A stretch of DNA of 64,000 bases, taken from the NCBI GenBank assembly GCA_902141825.1, contig CABFPG010000004.1, positions 62,001 to 126,000 on the forward strand, in the 5' to 3' direction. Position numbers and translations under genes: made by a program. The DNA is from Thalassocella blandensis. Lineage in GTDB: Bacteria; Pseudomonadota; Gammaproteobacteria; Pseudomonadales; Cellvibrionaceae. Under the pieces are notes generated by a model. It made no database searches. It was not told the DNA's origin and saw only the letters and a list, made by a program, of their open reading frames with translations. This document shows positions 38,114 to 49,455 of the stretch, piece after piece; the stretch's first letter is position 1; each line of letters opens with the position of its first letter.

Positions 38114-40186
38114 TTATTCAGCATGTACTTTTAAGGTCACACCGCTGAAGTTACTATAACGACGCAAGTCGATATACCACTTGCCAGCCGAAGGATTAGA
38201 GAAGGTACAAGTTTCGCTATTGCCTTCTTTGTACGGACGACAGTCGTAGTTGCTCGTAGATGACTGAGAACCAAAGTTAACGTACAGGTCCGCGTCTCCT
38301 GATCCACCAGAAATACTAACGACCAGGCTGGAGTAACCTTCGGTTAGATCCACTGTGTAACGCTTCCAACCAGTTGGCCATGAAGCAGAAATATCAGTAA
38401 CTTCCGCGTCAATTGGCTCTGGGCCACCAGGAGGTGTTGTTGGTGTTGGAGTGGGAGTCGGTGTTGGAGTTGCTGTAGGAGTTGGCGTGCTGCCTTCGTA
38501 GCTCCCGATCAACGTAACACCAGAGAATGAAGTGTAAGCTTTCACACGGATGTAGTAAGTACCACCTGATTGACTACCAGTACAAGACTCGGTATTACCG
38601 TTTTGGTATGGACGACAGTCATAAGTGCTATCTGTTGGAGCTGCACCGTAACGTACGTACAAGTCTGCATCACCTGAACCACCAGAAATACTGAAGGCAA
38701 TATCTGTAGCGCCAGCAGGAACGTCCATAGTGTAAGTTAAGTCACTACCAGAGTTTGCACTTAAACCGGTAACAGGCACACCATTTTGTAAATCACCACC
38801 AGGAGTTGGAGTGTTTGTTGGGGTCGGTGTAGGTGTTGGGTTAGTGCCGCCAAATGTCGTTTGCACTAACAGGTTTGGAGAACCGTTTACGCCACTGATT
38901 TTGTTAACTGCGGCTGCAGCTTTCAAACCTGAATCAACTTGTGAAGGCGAAGAGTTAGGGAACTGATCTAGATACAACGCGGCAACACCAGCTACGTGTG
39001 GAGATGCCATGGAAGTACCACTGATGGTGTTAGTGCCGCCATTTAACCAAGTCGACTTGATACTGGAACCTGGTGCAAAAATATCAACACAAGAACCGTA
39101 GTTAGAGAAGCTTGAACGGGAATCGCTGGAAGTTGAAGAAGCAACTGTAATAGCTAAAGGTTCACGCGCTGGAGATACGTTACATGCGTTTTGTGTTTCG
39201 TTACCGGCTGCAACCACGAATACAACGCCCGCATTTACCGCATTGCGAATAGCCGTATCCAGAGCAGAGGAAGCACCACCGCCAAGGCTCATGTTCGCAA
39301 CTGAAGGGCCGCTGGCGTTTTGACGAACGAAGTCAACACCGGCGATCACACCAGAGTTAGTACCACTACCATCACAACCCAATACACGTACAGGAACAAG
39401 TGATACGTTTTTCGCTACACCCCAAGTAGTACCACCTACAGTACCCGCTACGTGAGTACCGTGACCATTACAGTCTTGAGTACCACGACCATCGCTGATG
39501 GCGGAATACCCTGATTCAAGGCGGTTGCCAAAGTCACTGTGGCTTGCAATACCAGTATCTACAACGTATGCCGTTACACCGGAACCATCGTAGTTATAAG
39601 TGTAAGTACCAGAAAGTGGACGATCTGCCTGATCGATTCGGTCCAGACCCCAGGTCGCATTATTTTGAGTAGCCGCAATAGTACGAATAAAATCTTCTTC
39701 AACCGATTTTACGTTCGGGTTTTGCATCAATGCTTGCAGGTTATCTTCCGACATGGAAGCCACGAAACCTGAAATTGCAGCAAAGAAATTTTCTTCCACT
39801 TTTAAGTCATAAGTGGCGGCCATGCTGGTTGCCATAGAAGAGACGGTTTGTTGACGGAAACTCATCGCCATAAAATCGTCAGCCATAATACTCATGCCAC
39901 CAGCCAATTGAGCTGCTTGTGCAGTGACCGTATTATCTTCAAGTACAACAACGAACTTGCCAGGAATTTTGGTTGTGCCAGCCGGTGCTGGAACATATTT
40001 ATCAGCGGCAATACTTGGCGCCGCTGCGACTGCTAGACTGTTTAAAGACACGGTTTCTTCTTCGGCAGCGATAACTGCTGAAGCGTTAACTAATGTAAAA
40101 AGTGCGGCAATTGTAGCCGTTGCACGTTTTACATCAGAAAACTTGTTCTGTGCATTGTGTGCAAACTTATCTAAACCCGAATACAT
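38114..40186 (-). CDS. Secreted subtilisin-like (S8, proteinase K type) serine peptidase with two PPC domains
   Basis: This is an exported endopeptidase of 690 aa from the ATG at 40186; GGGAG upstream supports this start over the frame beginning at 40249. It has an N-terminal signal region ending near SAVIAAEEE and an I9-type propeptide ([10 protein letters not shown]). The S8 catalytic domain has Asp210 (VVDTGI), His245 (GHGTHVAG) and Ser392 (GTSMASPH). Two pre-peptidase C-terminal (PPC) domains follow, each preceded by a Thr-Pro repeat linker. PPC domains are normally removed during or after secretion by type II systems. The tail is closely similar to that of the M4 peptidase at 45.4 kb. 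It likely supplies amino acids from external protein. Confidence 0.95.
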   Translation of the reverse strand: MYSGLDKFAHNAQNKFSDVKRATATIAALFTLVNASAVIAAEEETVSLNSLAVAAAPSIAADKYVPAPAGTTKIPGKFVVVLEDNTVTAQAAQLAGGMSIMADDFMAMSFRQQTVSSMATSMAATYDLKVEENFFAAISGFVASMSEDNLQALMQNPNVKSVEEDFIRTIAATQNNATWGLDRIDQADRPLSGTYTYNYDGSGVTAYVVDTGIASHSDFGNRLESGYSAISDGRGTQDCNGHGTHVAGTVGGTTWGVAKNVSLVPVRVLGCDGSGTNSGVIAGVDFVRQNASGPSVANMSLGGGASSALDTAIRNAVNAGVVFVVAAGNETQNACNVSPAREPLAITVASSTSSDSRSSFSNYGSCVDIFAPGSSIKSTWLNGGTNTISGTSMASPHVAGVAALYLDQFPNSSPSQVDSGLKAAAAVNKISGVNGSPNLLVQTTFGGTNPTPTPTPTNTPTPGGDLQNGVPVTGLSANSGSDLTYTMDVPAGATDIAFSISGGSGDADLYVRYGAAPTDSTYDCRPYQNGNTESCTGSQSGGTYYIRVKAYTSFSGVTLIGSYEGSTPTPTATPTPTPTPTPTTPPGGPEPIDAEVTDISASWPTGWKRYTVDLTEGYSSLVVSISGGSGDADLYVNFGSQSSTSNYDCRPYKEGNSETCTFSNPSAGKWYIDLRRYSNFSGVTLKVHAE

Positions 40187-40729
40187 TTTTTTTCTCCCAC
40201 TATCTGATTGTTTAGAATTATTGTGAAATCGTTGGCCAACATAATTCACATTAGCTATTCGCGTTGTAACGGGTAACTCTCAGTCGCATTTACCTTAGTC
40301 CCTTTTCCTAAACCTATTGAGTGGTTCACGACAAACCGCATTGCATTACGCTAGCTGCATGATTAACGAACTTAAAACCACAGCCCTCAATTTATTTTAT
40401 TTTTACGCGGATTGAACCGCATAAAATTTTGCAAAACCGAGATTGGAAGATAAATAATGCAGCAGTGGAGAAAAAATAACACTCGATCAGATTGGATTTT
40501 TGACAGAAAAACCTAAAATTTCCAGGGTTAAGCGTATTCATTTTGTTACATGCAGAGAACCACATTCATGCATGCATTGCAAAGTGAGATTCATCTCACA
40601 GTTCCCATCAAAGATTGTGAAAAGTTGCTTAAAAATGGAACGAAAAAAAATTTATCCTCAGGAAAAATAATAAATGTTTTATCGATGCAGAATTTATTGT
40701 CTGCGCATGCAAAATAGATATACAGAAAT
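40187..40729. other. Spacer between S8 peptidase and diguanylate cyclase genes
   Basis: This AT-rich region of about 540 bp holds the S8 peptidase promoter and the 3' flank of the cyclase gene. No gene or clear terminator is seen. TAACGGGT at 40267-40274 is the reverse complement of an octamer also found upstream of the M4 peptidase gene. Confidence 0.4.
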
Positions 40730-42865
40730 TTAATCCAGTATGAGGGTAGGAGAAATGGCCACAGCATCTCGTGTTTCTTTGGCTTTGTATAAGGCTTTAT
40801 CAACCTCTTCCAACACATTCGTCACCGAATCATTTGAGGACGGCTGATAAACACCGAAAGATGCGGTTACAGCTTTACCGTCAACATGGATATTGAGCTT
40901 AATAATTTCCCTTAACATATTTGCAATGTGTAAGGCCTGGTCGGCCAAGGTAAAGGGGCAAACAATCATAAACTCTTCACCACCCCATCGCCCTACTTCA
41001 TCCACACTGCGCAATTCCTCGATTAACAGGCGGGCAATCTTTTTTAAAACTTCATCACCTTCTGAGTGCCCGAAGTTATCATTAATGGCTTTGAAGTGAT
41101 CAACATCCAAAAGAATAACGCAATACGATTGCTGGTAACGCACCAGGCGATTTTGCTCACGGGCAAGAATTTCATTAATCGAACGTCTGTTTGCAACTTG
41201 GGTCAGCTCATCGGTTTGAGATATATGAATTAGTTTTTCATTCAGCATTTCCAGCTCAATCTGGATGGTTTTTATTTTTGAAATGTCCGACACAATAAAC
41301 AGAATTCCTTCTCGGAAAGTATCGTGGCTCACAGACTTGGCATTCACCAGACCCCAGAAATACTCTCCCGTCTTGCGTTTAAAGTGGACTTCGTCCACAT
41401 AAACACCATTGTTTTTAATCTGCTCCTCCACTTCAGCAGAGACAGTCGCAAACTCAATCCCTTCCTGCATCAGTTCGTCGATGGGGATATCTCGCAATTC
41501 CTGCTCCGAATATCCAAAGAGGTATTCGCAATAACTGTTGCACCAGCTTATTTGATTTTGCACTACCAGCACGATGGCCACAATGGAATTATCAAGAATT
41601 AAATCGCGGGCACGTAGTGAGTTTTCAACCTGCTCTTTGGTTTTCTCCAGGTCACGCGTTCGCTCTGCAACAGTACGCTCCAGCTTTTCATTAAGCCTCT
41701 TGATTTTTAATTGCTCTTTCCTTCTTCGCTTTAAGATGTATAACTGAACAATCGAAGCCAGAATCAGCAGCCCGATAATTGCGTAGATAATTGTTTTGAA
41801 CGGCTGCTGATTACTGGGGCGATTGATCAAGGTACTACCCGCCGGAAGATCGGATGCAGCTATAGAAAACCTTTGCATTACTTCATAATCAAAAACCCAG
41901 CTGTTAGGACTAACATATTCGATGGGGATACTTCTGGAACTGTCATTATGCAATATTTCCATTGCCTTTCTCGCTGCCACTTTGCCCTGCTGGTAATGAG
42001 AAATAATTTTGCCCCCAAACAAACCATAACCAAATCCATGCTCCCACAGGTGAAACACCGGACCGTTCGCACTCCCCAAGACAATGCTGAGAGATTCATA
42101 AAAGTCTTTTTTCTTTGCATTTTTATCAAAATACGCAGCGATTAACAGTATCGGTGTATTGCTGTCATAATGCTGCAATTTCGCCGGCAGCTCTTCAAAA
42201 CTGAATTCAGCCAGCGAAACCACCTCATAGGGGATAGAAAGTTTTTCCGCTTCGGGTAAAAACTTATCTAAATCACTTTTACCGGTCACCGTCGCATCGC
42301 TGATAAATACCAATGGTTGCGCGGGAAATAAGTGATGAGCAAAACGCATGGTTTCCACCAGCGATACGGCTTCCACCACCCCAGTAATTTGCTGGGCTTC
42401 CAGTGCTCGCAAAAGTGCCAGATTATTAATACCAAAAAACACCATGGGCATTCCGGCAAACATCCCATCTTTTCGCTGTAACACCTGTTCTACCGCGATA
42501 TCATCACCTACGATAAGCAAATCGTAAGGCGGCATTCCTCGCAACTTTTCCCCCAGACTGAGAAAAAAGTGGTCTATGTTTTCTTGCTCGGGAAACCGCT
42601 TTGCATCGACAAACTCAATATCCAACTGCACGTGCGGCTGATGCATGACTTCCTGCATCCCGGCGATTTGTTTGAAAAAAGGTGGGAAGTTAGGGTGATA
42701 GGAAGAAAGAAACAAAACACGATGACGCGTTTCAATTTCAGTTAGATCCCTGTTTTGCGCTACGCAAAATGTTGGCTGCCAACATAATCCAAGGTAAAGG
42801 CATACCGGGGACAACAGATACATCCCTTTTGACTTCGCGCATTTAAGCAAACTAAAAATATGCAC
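40730..42865 (-). CDS. Membrane diguanylate cyclase with periplasmic substrate-binding-like sensor and PAS domain
   Basis: This protein makes cyclic di-GMP in response to a periplasmic signal. The 711-aa protein has an export/membrane segment, then a periplasmic region (about 40-345) of the ABC-type substrate-binding fold (VLFLSSYHPNFPPFFKQI). A transmembrane helix (about 352-372), a coiled coil, a PAS domain and a GGDEF domain follow. The active site is GGEEF at 628-632, with an inhibitory I-site RSVD at 619-622, so product inhibition is expected. The frame starts with GTG at 42865; an in-frame ATG at 42823 is an alternative. It stands alone and is divergent from the MoaD-like gene. Confidence 0.92.
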   Translation of the reverse strand: MHIFSLLKCAKSKGMYLLSPVCLYLGLCWQPTFCVAQNRDLTEIETRHRVLFLSSYHPNFPPFFKQIAGMQEVMHQPHVQLDIEFVDAKRFPEQENIDHFFLSLGEKLRGMPPYDLLIVGDDIAVEQVLQRKDGMFAGMPMVFFGINNLALLRALEAQQITGVVEAVSLVETMRFAHHLFPAQPLVFISDATVTGKSDLDKFLPEAEKLSIPYEVVSLAEFSFEELPAKLQHYDSNTPILLIAAYFDKNAKKKDFYESLSIVLGSANGPVFHLWEHGFGYGLFGGKIISHYQQGKVAARKAMEILHNDSSRSIPIEYVSPNSWVFDYEVMQRFSIAASDLPAGSTLINRPSNQQPFKTIIYAIIGLLILASIVQLYILKRRRKEQLKIKRLNEKLERTVAERTRDLEKTKEQVENSLRARDLILDNSIVAIVLVVQNQISWCNSYCEYLFGYSEQELRDIPIDELMQEGIEFATVSAEVEEQIKNNGVYVDEVHFKRKTGEYFWGLVNAKSVSHDTFREGILFIVSDISKIKTIQIELEMLNEKLIHISQTDELTQVANRRSINEILAREQNRLVRYQQSYCVILLDVDHFKAINDNFGHSEGDEVLKKIARLLIEELRSVDEVGRWGGEEFMIVCPFTLADQALHIANMLREIIKLNIHVDGKAVTASFGVYQPSSNDSVTNVLEEVDKALYKAKETRDAVAISPTLILD

Positions 42866-43179
42866 AGTCCTAATACCGAAAGCCTCACGTTAGCTAAAAG
42901 TTTAGTTGATTATGAAGCTAAAACAATCTTGAAAGTGTCATTGCATTGATAAATTATTTTAGACGTCAAGCGACTTTGACTGACGCGAATGCCCAAGCTC
43001 CCACAACCCCGCAAAGGTCTTGCTATTGCGCTGCAACCTGATGTAAAAAGAGGCTTTACCGCAAAATCCCAGCAGTTGATATAACCTATATTTAATAAGA
43101 ATAACGCTATCATCCTTACACAGCGGAGCACCTTAGGTGTTACGCAGTAAAAACCAGACCCTATTAATGAGCAGCTTTT
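42866..43179. other. Divergent spacer between cyclase and MoaD-like genes
   Basis: About 310 bp contain the promoters of two divergent transcripts. No repeat, terminator or credible small gene is seen. Confidence 0.4.
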
Positions 43180-43449
43180 ATGCCACAAATTGTCTGCACA
43201 AATCGTTTGGAAGGTATAGGCCCGTGCTCTCCTGAGGCATTTGAAGGAGATGACCTGGGTTCGGTTCTGGCCAGTGCATCTAACAAATATCCTCGCCTAT
43301 CCAGTTATCTGATAGACGACCAAGGCAACATTCGTAAACACGTCGCCATTTTTATCAATGGCCAAATGCAGGACCGTCATACGGTGTTGCAAAAACACCT
43401 CAATCAGGAAGACGAAATACATCTGCTGCAAGCACTTTCTGGAGGGTGA
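43180..43449 (+). CDS. MoaD/ThiS-family ubiquitin-like protein
   Basis: This 89-aa protein has a beta-grasp pattern and ends in ALSGG, the C-terminal Gly-Gly tail that MoaD and ThiS need for adenylation and thiocarboxylate formation. Conserved family features include KHVAIFINGQ and DEIHLLQALSGG. No MoaE, ThiG or E1-like (MoeB/ThiF) gene is nearby, so it is not part of an ordinary molybdopterin or thiamine operon. It is followed closely by a BNR propeller gene. The function is unknown; it may be a sulfur carrier or a protein modifier. Confidence 0.85.
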   Translation: MPQIVCTNRLEGIGPCSPEAFEGDDLGSVLASASNKYPRLSSYLIDDQGNIRKHVAIFINGQMQDRHTVLQKHLNQEDEIHLLQALSGG

Positions 43450-43505
43450 TACTCCGTCAAGTATTGCTTTGCACAGCTCAATATACCAACGTGGAGATGA
43501 AGCAC

Positions 43506-44579
43506 ATGGCCAACCGATTGTTTGTCGCCAGCCGCAAAGGGCTATTCTGTTTTGAAGCCACCGCCAGCCAGTGGACACTCACAGGCAAGAGTTTTTTGGG
43601 CGAGCCGGTGACGGCAATCACGCAAAGCGCATCAAAGCAATATTTAGTAGCCGCATTAAACCTGGGACATTTTGGAGTAAAACTGCATCGATCCAGCGAC
43701 CAAGGGCAGACCTGGGAAGAAATTGATGCTCCAAGTTACAAAGGCGTGCATTCCGATGCACAAGAAGACGACCCCAGCTTGCAGCTGGTTTGGGTACTTG
43801 AATACGATGCAGATGACACTTTATGGGCCGGCACGCTCCCCGGTGGACTTTTTAAGAGCACAGACCACGGCTCCCACTGGTCACTGGTAGAATCCCTGTG
43901 GCAGGACCCCCTCAGAAAAGAATGGTTTGGCGGTGGCTATGACTCACCGGGAATACACTCCATCTGCTTTGATCCTCGGAATCACGAGCATGTAGCGCTT
44001 GCGGTGAGTTGTGGCGGTGTTTGGATTAGCGAGGACGGAGGTCAGCACTGGCAGGTCAAAACCAAAGGGATGAAGGCAAGCTATATGCCGCCAGACCAAG
44101 CGGAAAATCCAGCCACGCAGGACCCACATCGAATGGTTCAATGTGCAGGTAACCCAGACGTACTCTGGGTACAGCATCATTGCGGCATTTTTTTAAGTGA
44201 AGACCGAGGTGAATCCTGGCGAGACATAAAAGCCAGCCCATCTGCTTTTGGCTTTGCCGTTGCAGTTCATCCCAACAAGCCCGGAACGGCCTGGTTTGTA
44301 CCCGCGCAAAAAGACGAAAAACGCTACCCGGTAAATTATGAATTTGTGGTAAATAAAACAGAAGATTACGGCAAAACGTTTACAACAATTCGAGCGGGTT
44401 TACCGCAAGAGGACAGCTTTGATCTGGTCTACCGCCACGCATTAGACGTCTCCTCCGACGGAGTAATTTTAGCCATGGGCTCTACCACTGGAAATTTATG
44501 GGTCAGTGAGAACGGGGGAGATAACTGGCAAAATATCAGCAACTATTTACCCCCGATTTATGCGGTAAGGTTTTTATAA
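43506..44579 (+). CDS. BNR/sialidase-like six-repeat beta-propeller protein
   Basis: This 357-aa protein has six Asp-box (BNR) repeats of the S-x-D-x-G-x-x-W type: SSDQGQTW, STDHGSHW, SEDGGQHW, SEDRGESW, TEDYGKTF and SENGGDNW. This predicts a propeller as in sialidases or photosystem assembly factor Ycf48. There is no signal peptide, so it is probably cytoplasmic, which argues against a secreted sialidase. I chose the ATG at 43506, 9 nt after GGAG; the frame extends to 43446. It lies 56 nt downstream of the MoaD-like gene and should share its transcript. Its partner or substrate is unknown. Confidence 0.87.
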   Translation: MANRLFVASRKGLFCFEATASQWTLTGKSFLGEPVTAITQSASKQYLVAALNLGHFGVKLHRSSDQGQTWEEIDAPSYKGVHSDAQEDDPSLQLVWVLEYDADDTLWAGTLPGGLFKSTDHGSHWSLVESLWQDPLRKEWFGGGYDSPGIHSICFDPRNHEHVALAVSCGGVWISEDGGQHWQVKTKGMKASYMPPDQAENPATQDPHRMVQCAGNPDVLWVQHHCGIFLSEDRGESWRDIKASPSAFGFAVAVHPNKPGTAWFVPAQKDEKRYPVNYEFVVNKTEDYGKTFTTIRAGLPQEDSFDLVYRHALDVSSDGVILAMGSTTGNLWVSENGGDNWQNISNYLPPIYAVRFL

Positions 44580-47726
<3,147 letters not shown>

Positions 47727-47751
47727 TATCTGACTCACATCAGCTAAGACT

Positions 47752-47783
47752 AAAATGCCACTCTTTTTAGAGTGGCATTTTTT
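47752..47783 (+). terminator. Intrinsic terminator of the M4 peptidase gene
   Basis: A long stem (AATGCCACTCT pairing with AGAGTGGCATT) around a TTTT loop ends in a T-run, 26 nt after the stop codon. Confidence 0.93.
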
Positions 47784-47947
47784 ATGGGTATAGGGAAAGT
47801 CACAGGAAACAATGACTTGAAGGAGAGAATGATTCGAACCACTTTTGCGGTAAGCACTGTTAAGGAAAGCAATACCCGCTCAATCTTAAACAATTACGTA
47901 TAAATATTGCCCCGGGAATTAGCTCCCGGCATTCAGCATCCGCTACT

Positions 47948-48003
47948 TAGTACACTTCTTATAGTACACTTCTTATAGTACACCTCTTATAGTACACTTT
48001 TTT
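47948..48003. repeat. 14-bp tandem repeat, about 4 copies
   Basis: Units TAGTACACTTCTTA at 47948 and 47962 are identical; the third (47976) has one change, the fourth (47990) is T-rich, and a decayed fifth (AGTCCACTTCG) follows. The array is intergenic, just beyond the M4 peptidase terminator. Confidence 0.9.
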
Positions 48004-48108
48004 TAGTCCACTTCGTTTAGCATGCTTCACTCAGTACATTCCACCTTGTACTCGCCACCTCACACCCACAAGCCCAGTAGAACGCGCTGCCGCTTACAGC
48101 GCCAGGTA

Positions 48109-49158
48109 TTACTGCTTGAGATAAATTTCAGTTTGCACCGGGCTTTTACTTTTGGCGATACATTTTGCTTTATATTTAATATTCCATTTTTCATAAAACT
48201 CATGAAAAGTCGCCAACGGATTTTCTACCATTTCCTGTTCTTCCAGCTTATTCAGCATTCCCTCTTGCGACTCCGTTAAGTTTCCCATCACCTGGTAAAG
48301 TGCGCTGGCAACCAACACACCCGGCATTTTTTCATGCACCACAACCACTTTATCCTGCATCTGAGCCCATTTCGCTTCATCCAACTTGGCCTGTTTGGGA
48401 AAACGTTCAAGTACTTGCGCTTCAATGCTTTCTGCCAGGCTAAATCGCGCGTAATACAGTAAGCTCTGTAGCAAATCATCATCCAGTGTAATATGCGATG
48501 TAGCTAGCACAACCTGCATTTCGTTCGAAAGCAACTGCTGTTCCTGCCATAGCCAAGAACTGTGAGCAAAGCGAATATCAGAGTAAGCCGCTTTAGCATT
48601 AACAATTTTCTCGGCCACACTAAAATCTTTTATCTGAGCCTTCGCTTTTTTTATTAATGCGATAATGTCATTAGTTCTCAGAAGCGCAAATTGATGCGAT
48701 TTACTTTTTGGCAGGCCAGGTGTAGCAGAATCACTCGTAACAAGAGTAAAGGAAGCTCCGCTTTTTAATTTTACAAAGACTTCATAACCATAGTTAAGCT
48801 TTGCTACACCCAGTTCATTCGCGATAGTGGTCTCCTCTTTGACAACAATGCCAATGAGGTCTTTAAAATTCCAAAAGGAGAATTGAGTGGTCTCGGAACT
48901 GTCCGTGGTAAAATAATATCCTTGATGTTTCGCCCCAATTTTATTGAGCTTAGCCTCATCTTCATGAAGTTTATCTTTGCTTTTCCAGCTATCGGGCCGG
49001 GCTTGAAACAGCTCCGTAGTTAAAGGTGGCAGTAACTTGATAATGGCGTCAATTTGAGACTCCGAGGCAGATTTGCCAGCCTCTTTGCGCTTCCAGAACC
49101 AATATCCACCACCCAAAATGGCACATAAAATAACAAAAAAAACGAAGAACGACACCAC
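48109..49158 (-). CDS. Membrane-anchored protein of unknown function (349 aa)
   Basis: I do not recognise this protein. It has one N-terminal transmembrane helix (about 3-20, VSFFVFFVILCAILGGGYWF) followed by a Lys/Arg-rich stop, so the remaining 320 residues are probably cytoplasmic. The body is mixed alpha/beta to about 160, with an FTLVTSDSATPG strand segment, then mostly helical and rich in Ala, Glu and Gln. No catalytic motif is visible. It is single and convergent with the M4 gene, and has short tandem arrays on both flanks. Confidence 0.8.
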   Translation of the reverse strand: MVSFFVFFVILCAILGGGYWFWKRKEAGKSASESQIDAIIKLLPPLTTELFQARPDSWKSKDKLHEDEAKLNKIGAKHQGYYFTTDSSETTQFSFWNFKDLIGIVVKEETTIANELGVAKLNYGYEVFVKLKSGASFTLVTSDSATPGLPKSKSHQFALLRTNDIIALIKKAKAQIKDFSVAEKIVNAKAAYSDIRFAHSSWLWQEQQLLSNEMQVVLATSHITLDDDLLQSLLYYARFSLAESIEAQVLERFPKQAKLDEAKWAQMQDKVVVVHEKMPGVLVASALYQVMGNLTESQEGMLNKLEEQEMVENPLATFHEFYEKWNIKYKAKCIAKSKSPVQTEIYLKQ

Positions 49159-49455
49159 GAGAATACCAACCTTAAGCCAGACTTTTTATTGTTATATGAA
49201 TTTTAGCAGCAACGATATCGATCTTGCTTGAATTACCGCATAAGCTTTAAAATTCAGTGGTCCAGGCTACATTTTAACCACATACAGGCAGCATTTAATA
49301 AGGTGTTCACGGCAATGAGAAAGCCGACCGTAGATCAACTCTATCATCTCCGGTTGCGGTGGAGGCTAAGCAACTTTTAAGCAACTTTTAAGCAACTTTT
49401 AAGCAACTTTTAAGCAACCCATAAGCAACCTTTAAGCAACGTTACGGCAAGGCAA
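49159..49455. other. Spacer carrying an 11-bp repeat array
   Basis: The spacer of about 300 bp lies between the 5' end of the anchored unknown gene and the 3' end of the M28 gene. It includes the 11-bp array at 49367-49443. No gene is seen. Confidence 0.5.
49367..49443. repeat. 11-bp tandem repeat, 7 copies
   Basis: Four perfect units of TAAGCAACTTT start at 49367, 49378, 49389 and 49400, followed by three diverged units starting at 49411, 49422 and 49433. The period is close to one DNA turn, so any bound protein would sit on one face. The array ends just before the stop codon of the M28-like gene. Confidence 0.95.

Larger units (their letters stand above)
47727..48108. other. Spacer between M4 peptidase and the anchored unknown gene
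   Basis: This convergent spacer of about 380 bp holds the M4 terminator and a short tandem array (47948-48003). No gene is seen. Confidence 0.5.

Noticed and set aside
43506-44579. Annotation of the BNR protein as a secreted sialidase
   Set aside because: Asp boxes alone do not show sialidase activity, there is no signal peptide, and the MoaD-like partner points elsewhere.
49367-49443. 11-bp array considered as plasmid-type replication iterons
   Set aside because: No Rep or DnaA-box context is present, and the array lies among chromosomal accessory genes; unit sequence differs from the other arrays.
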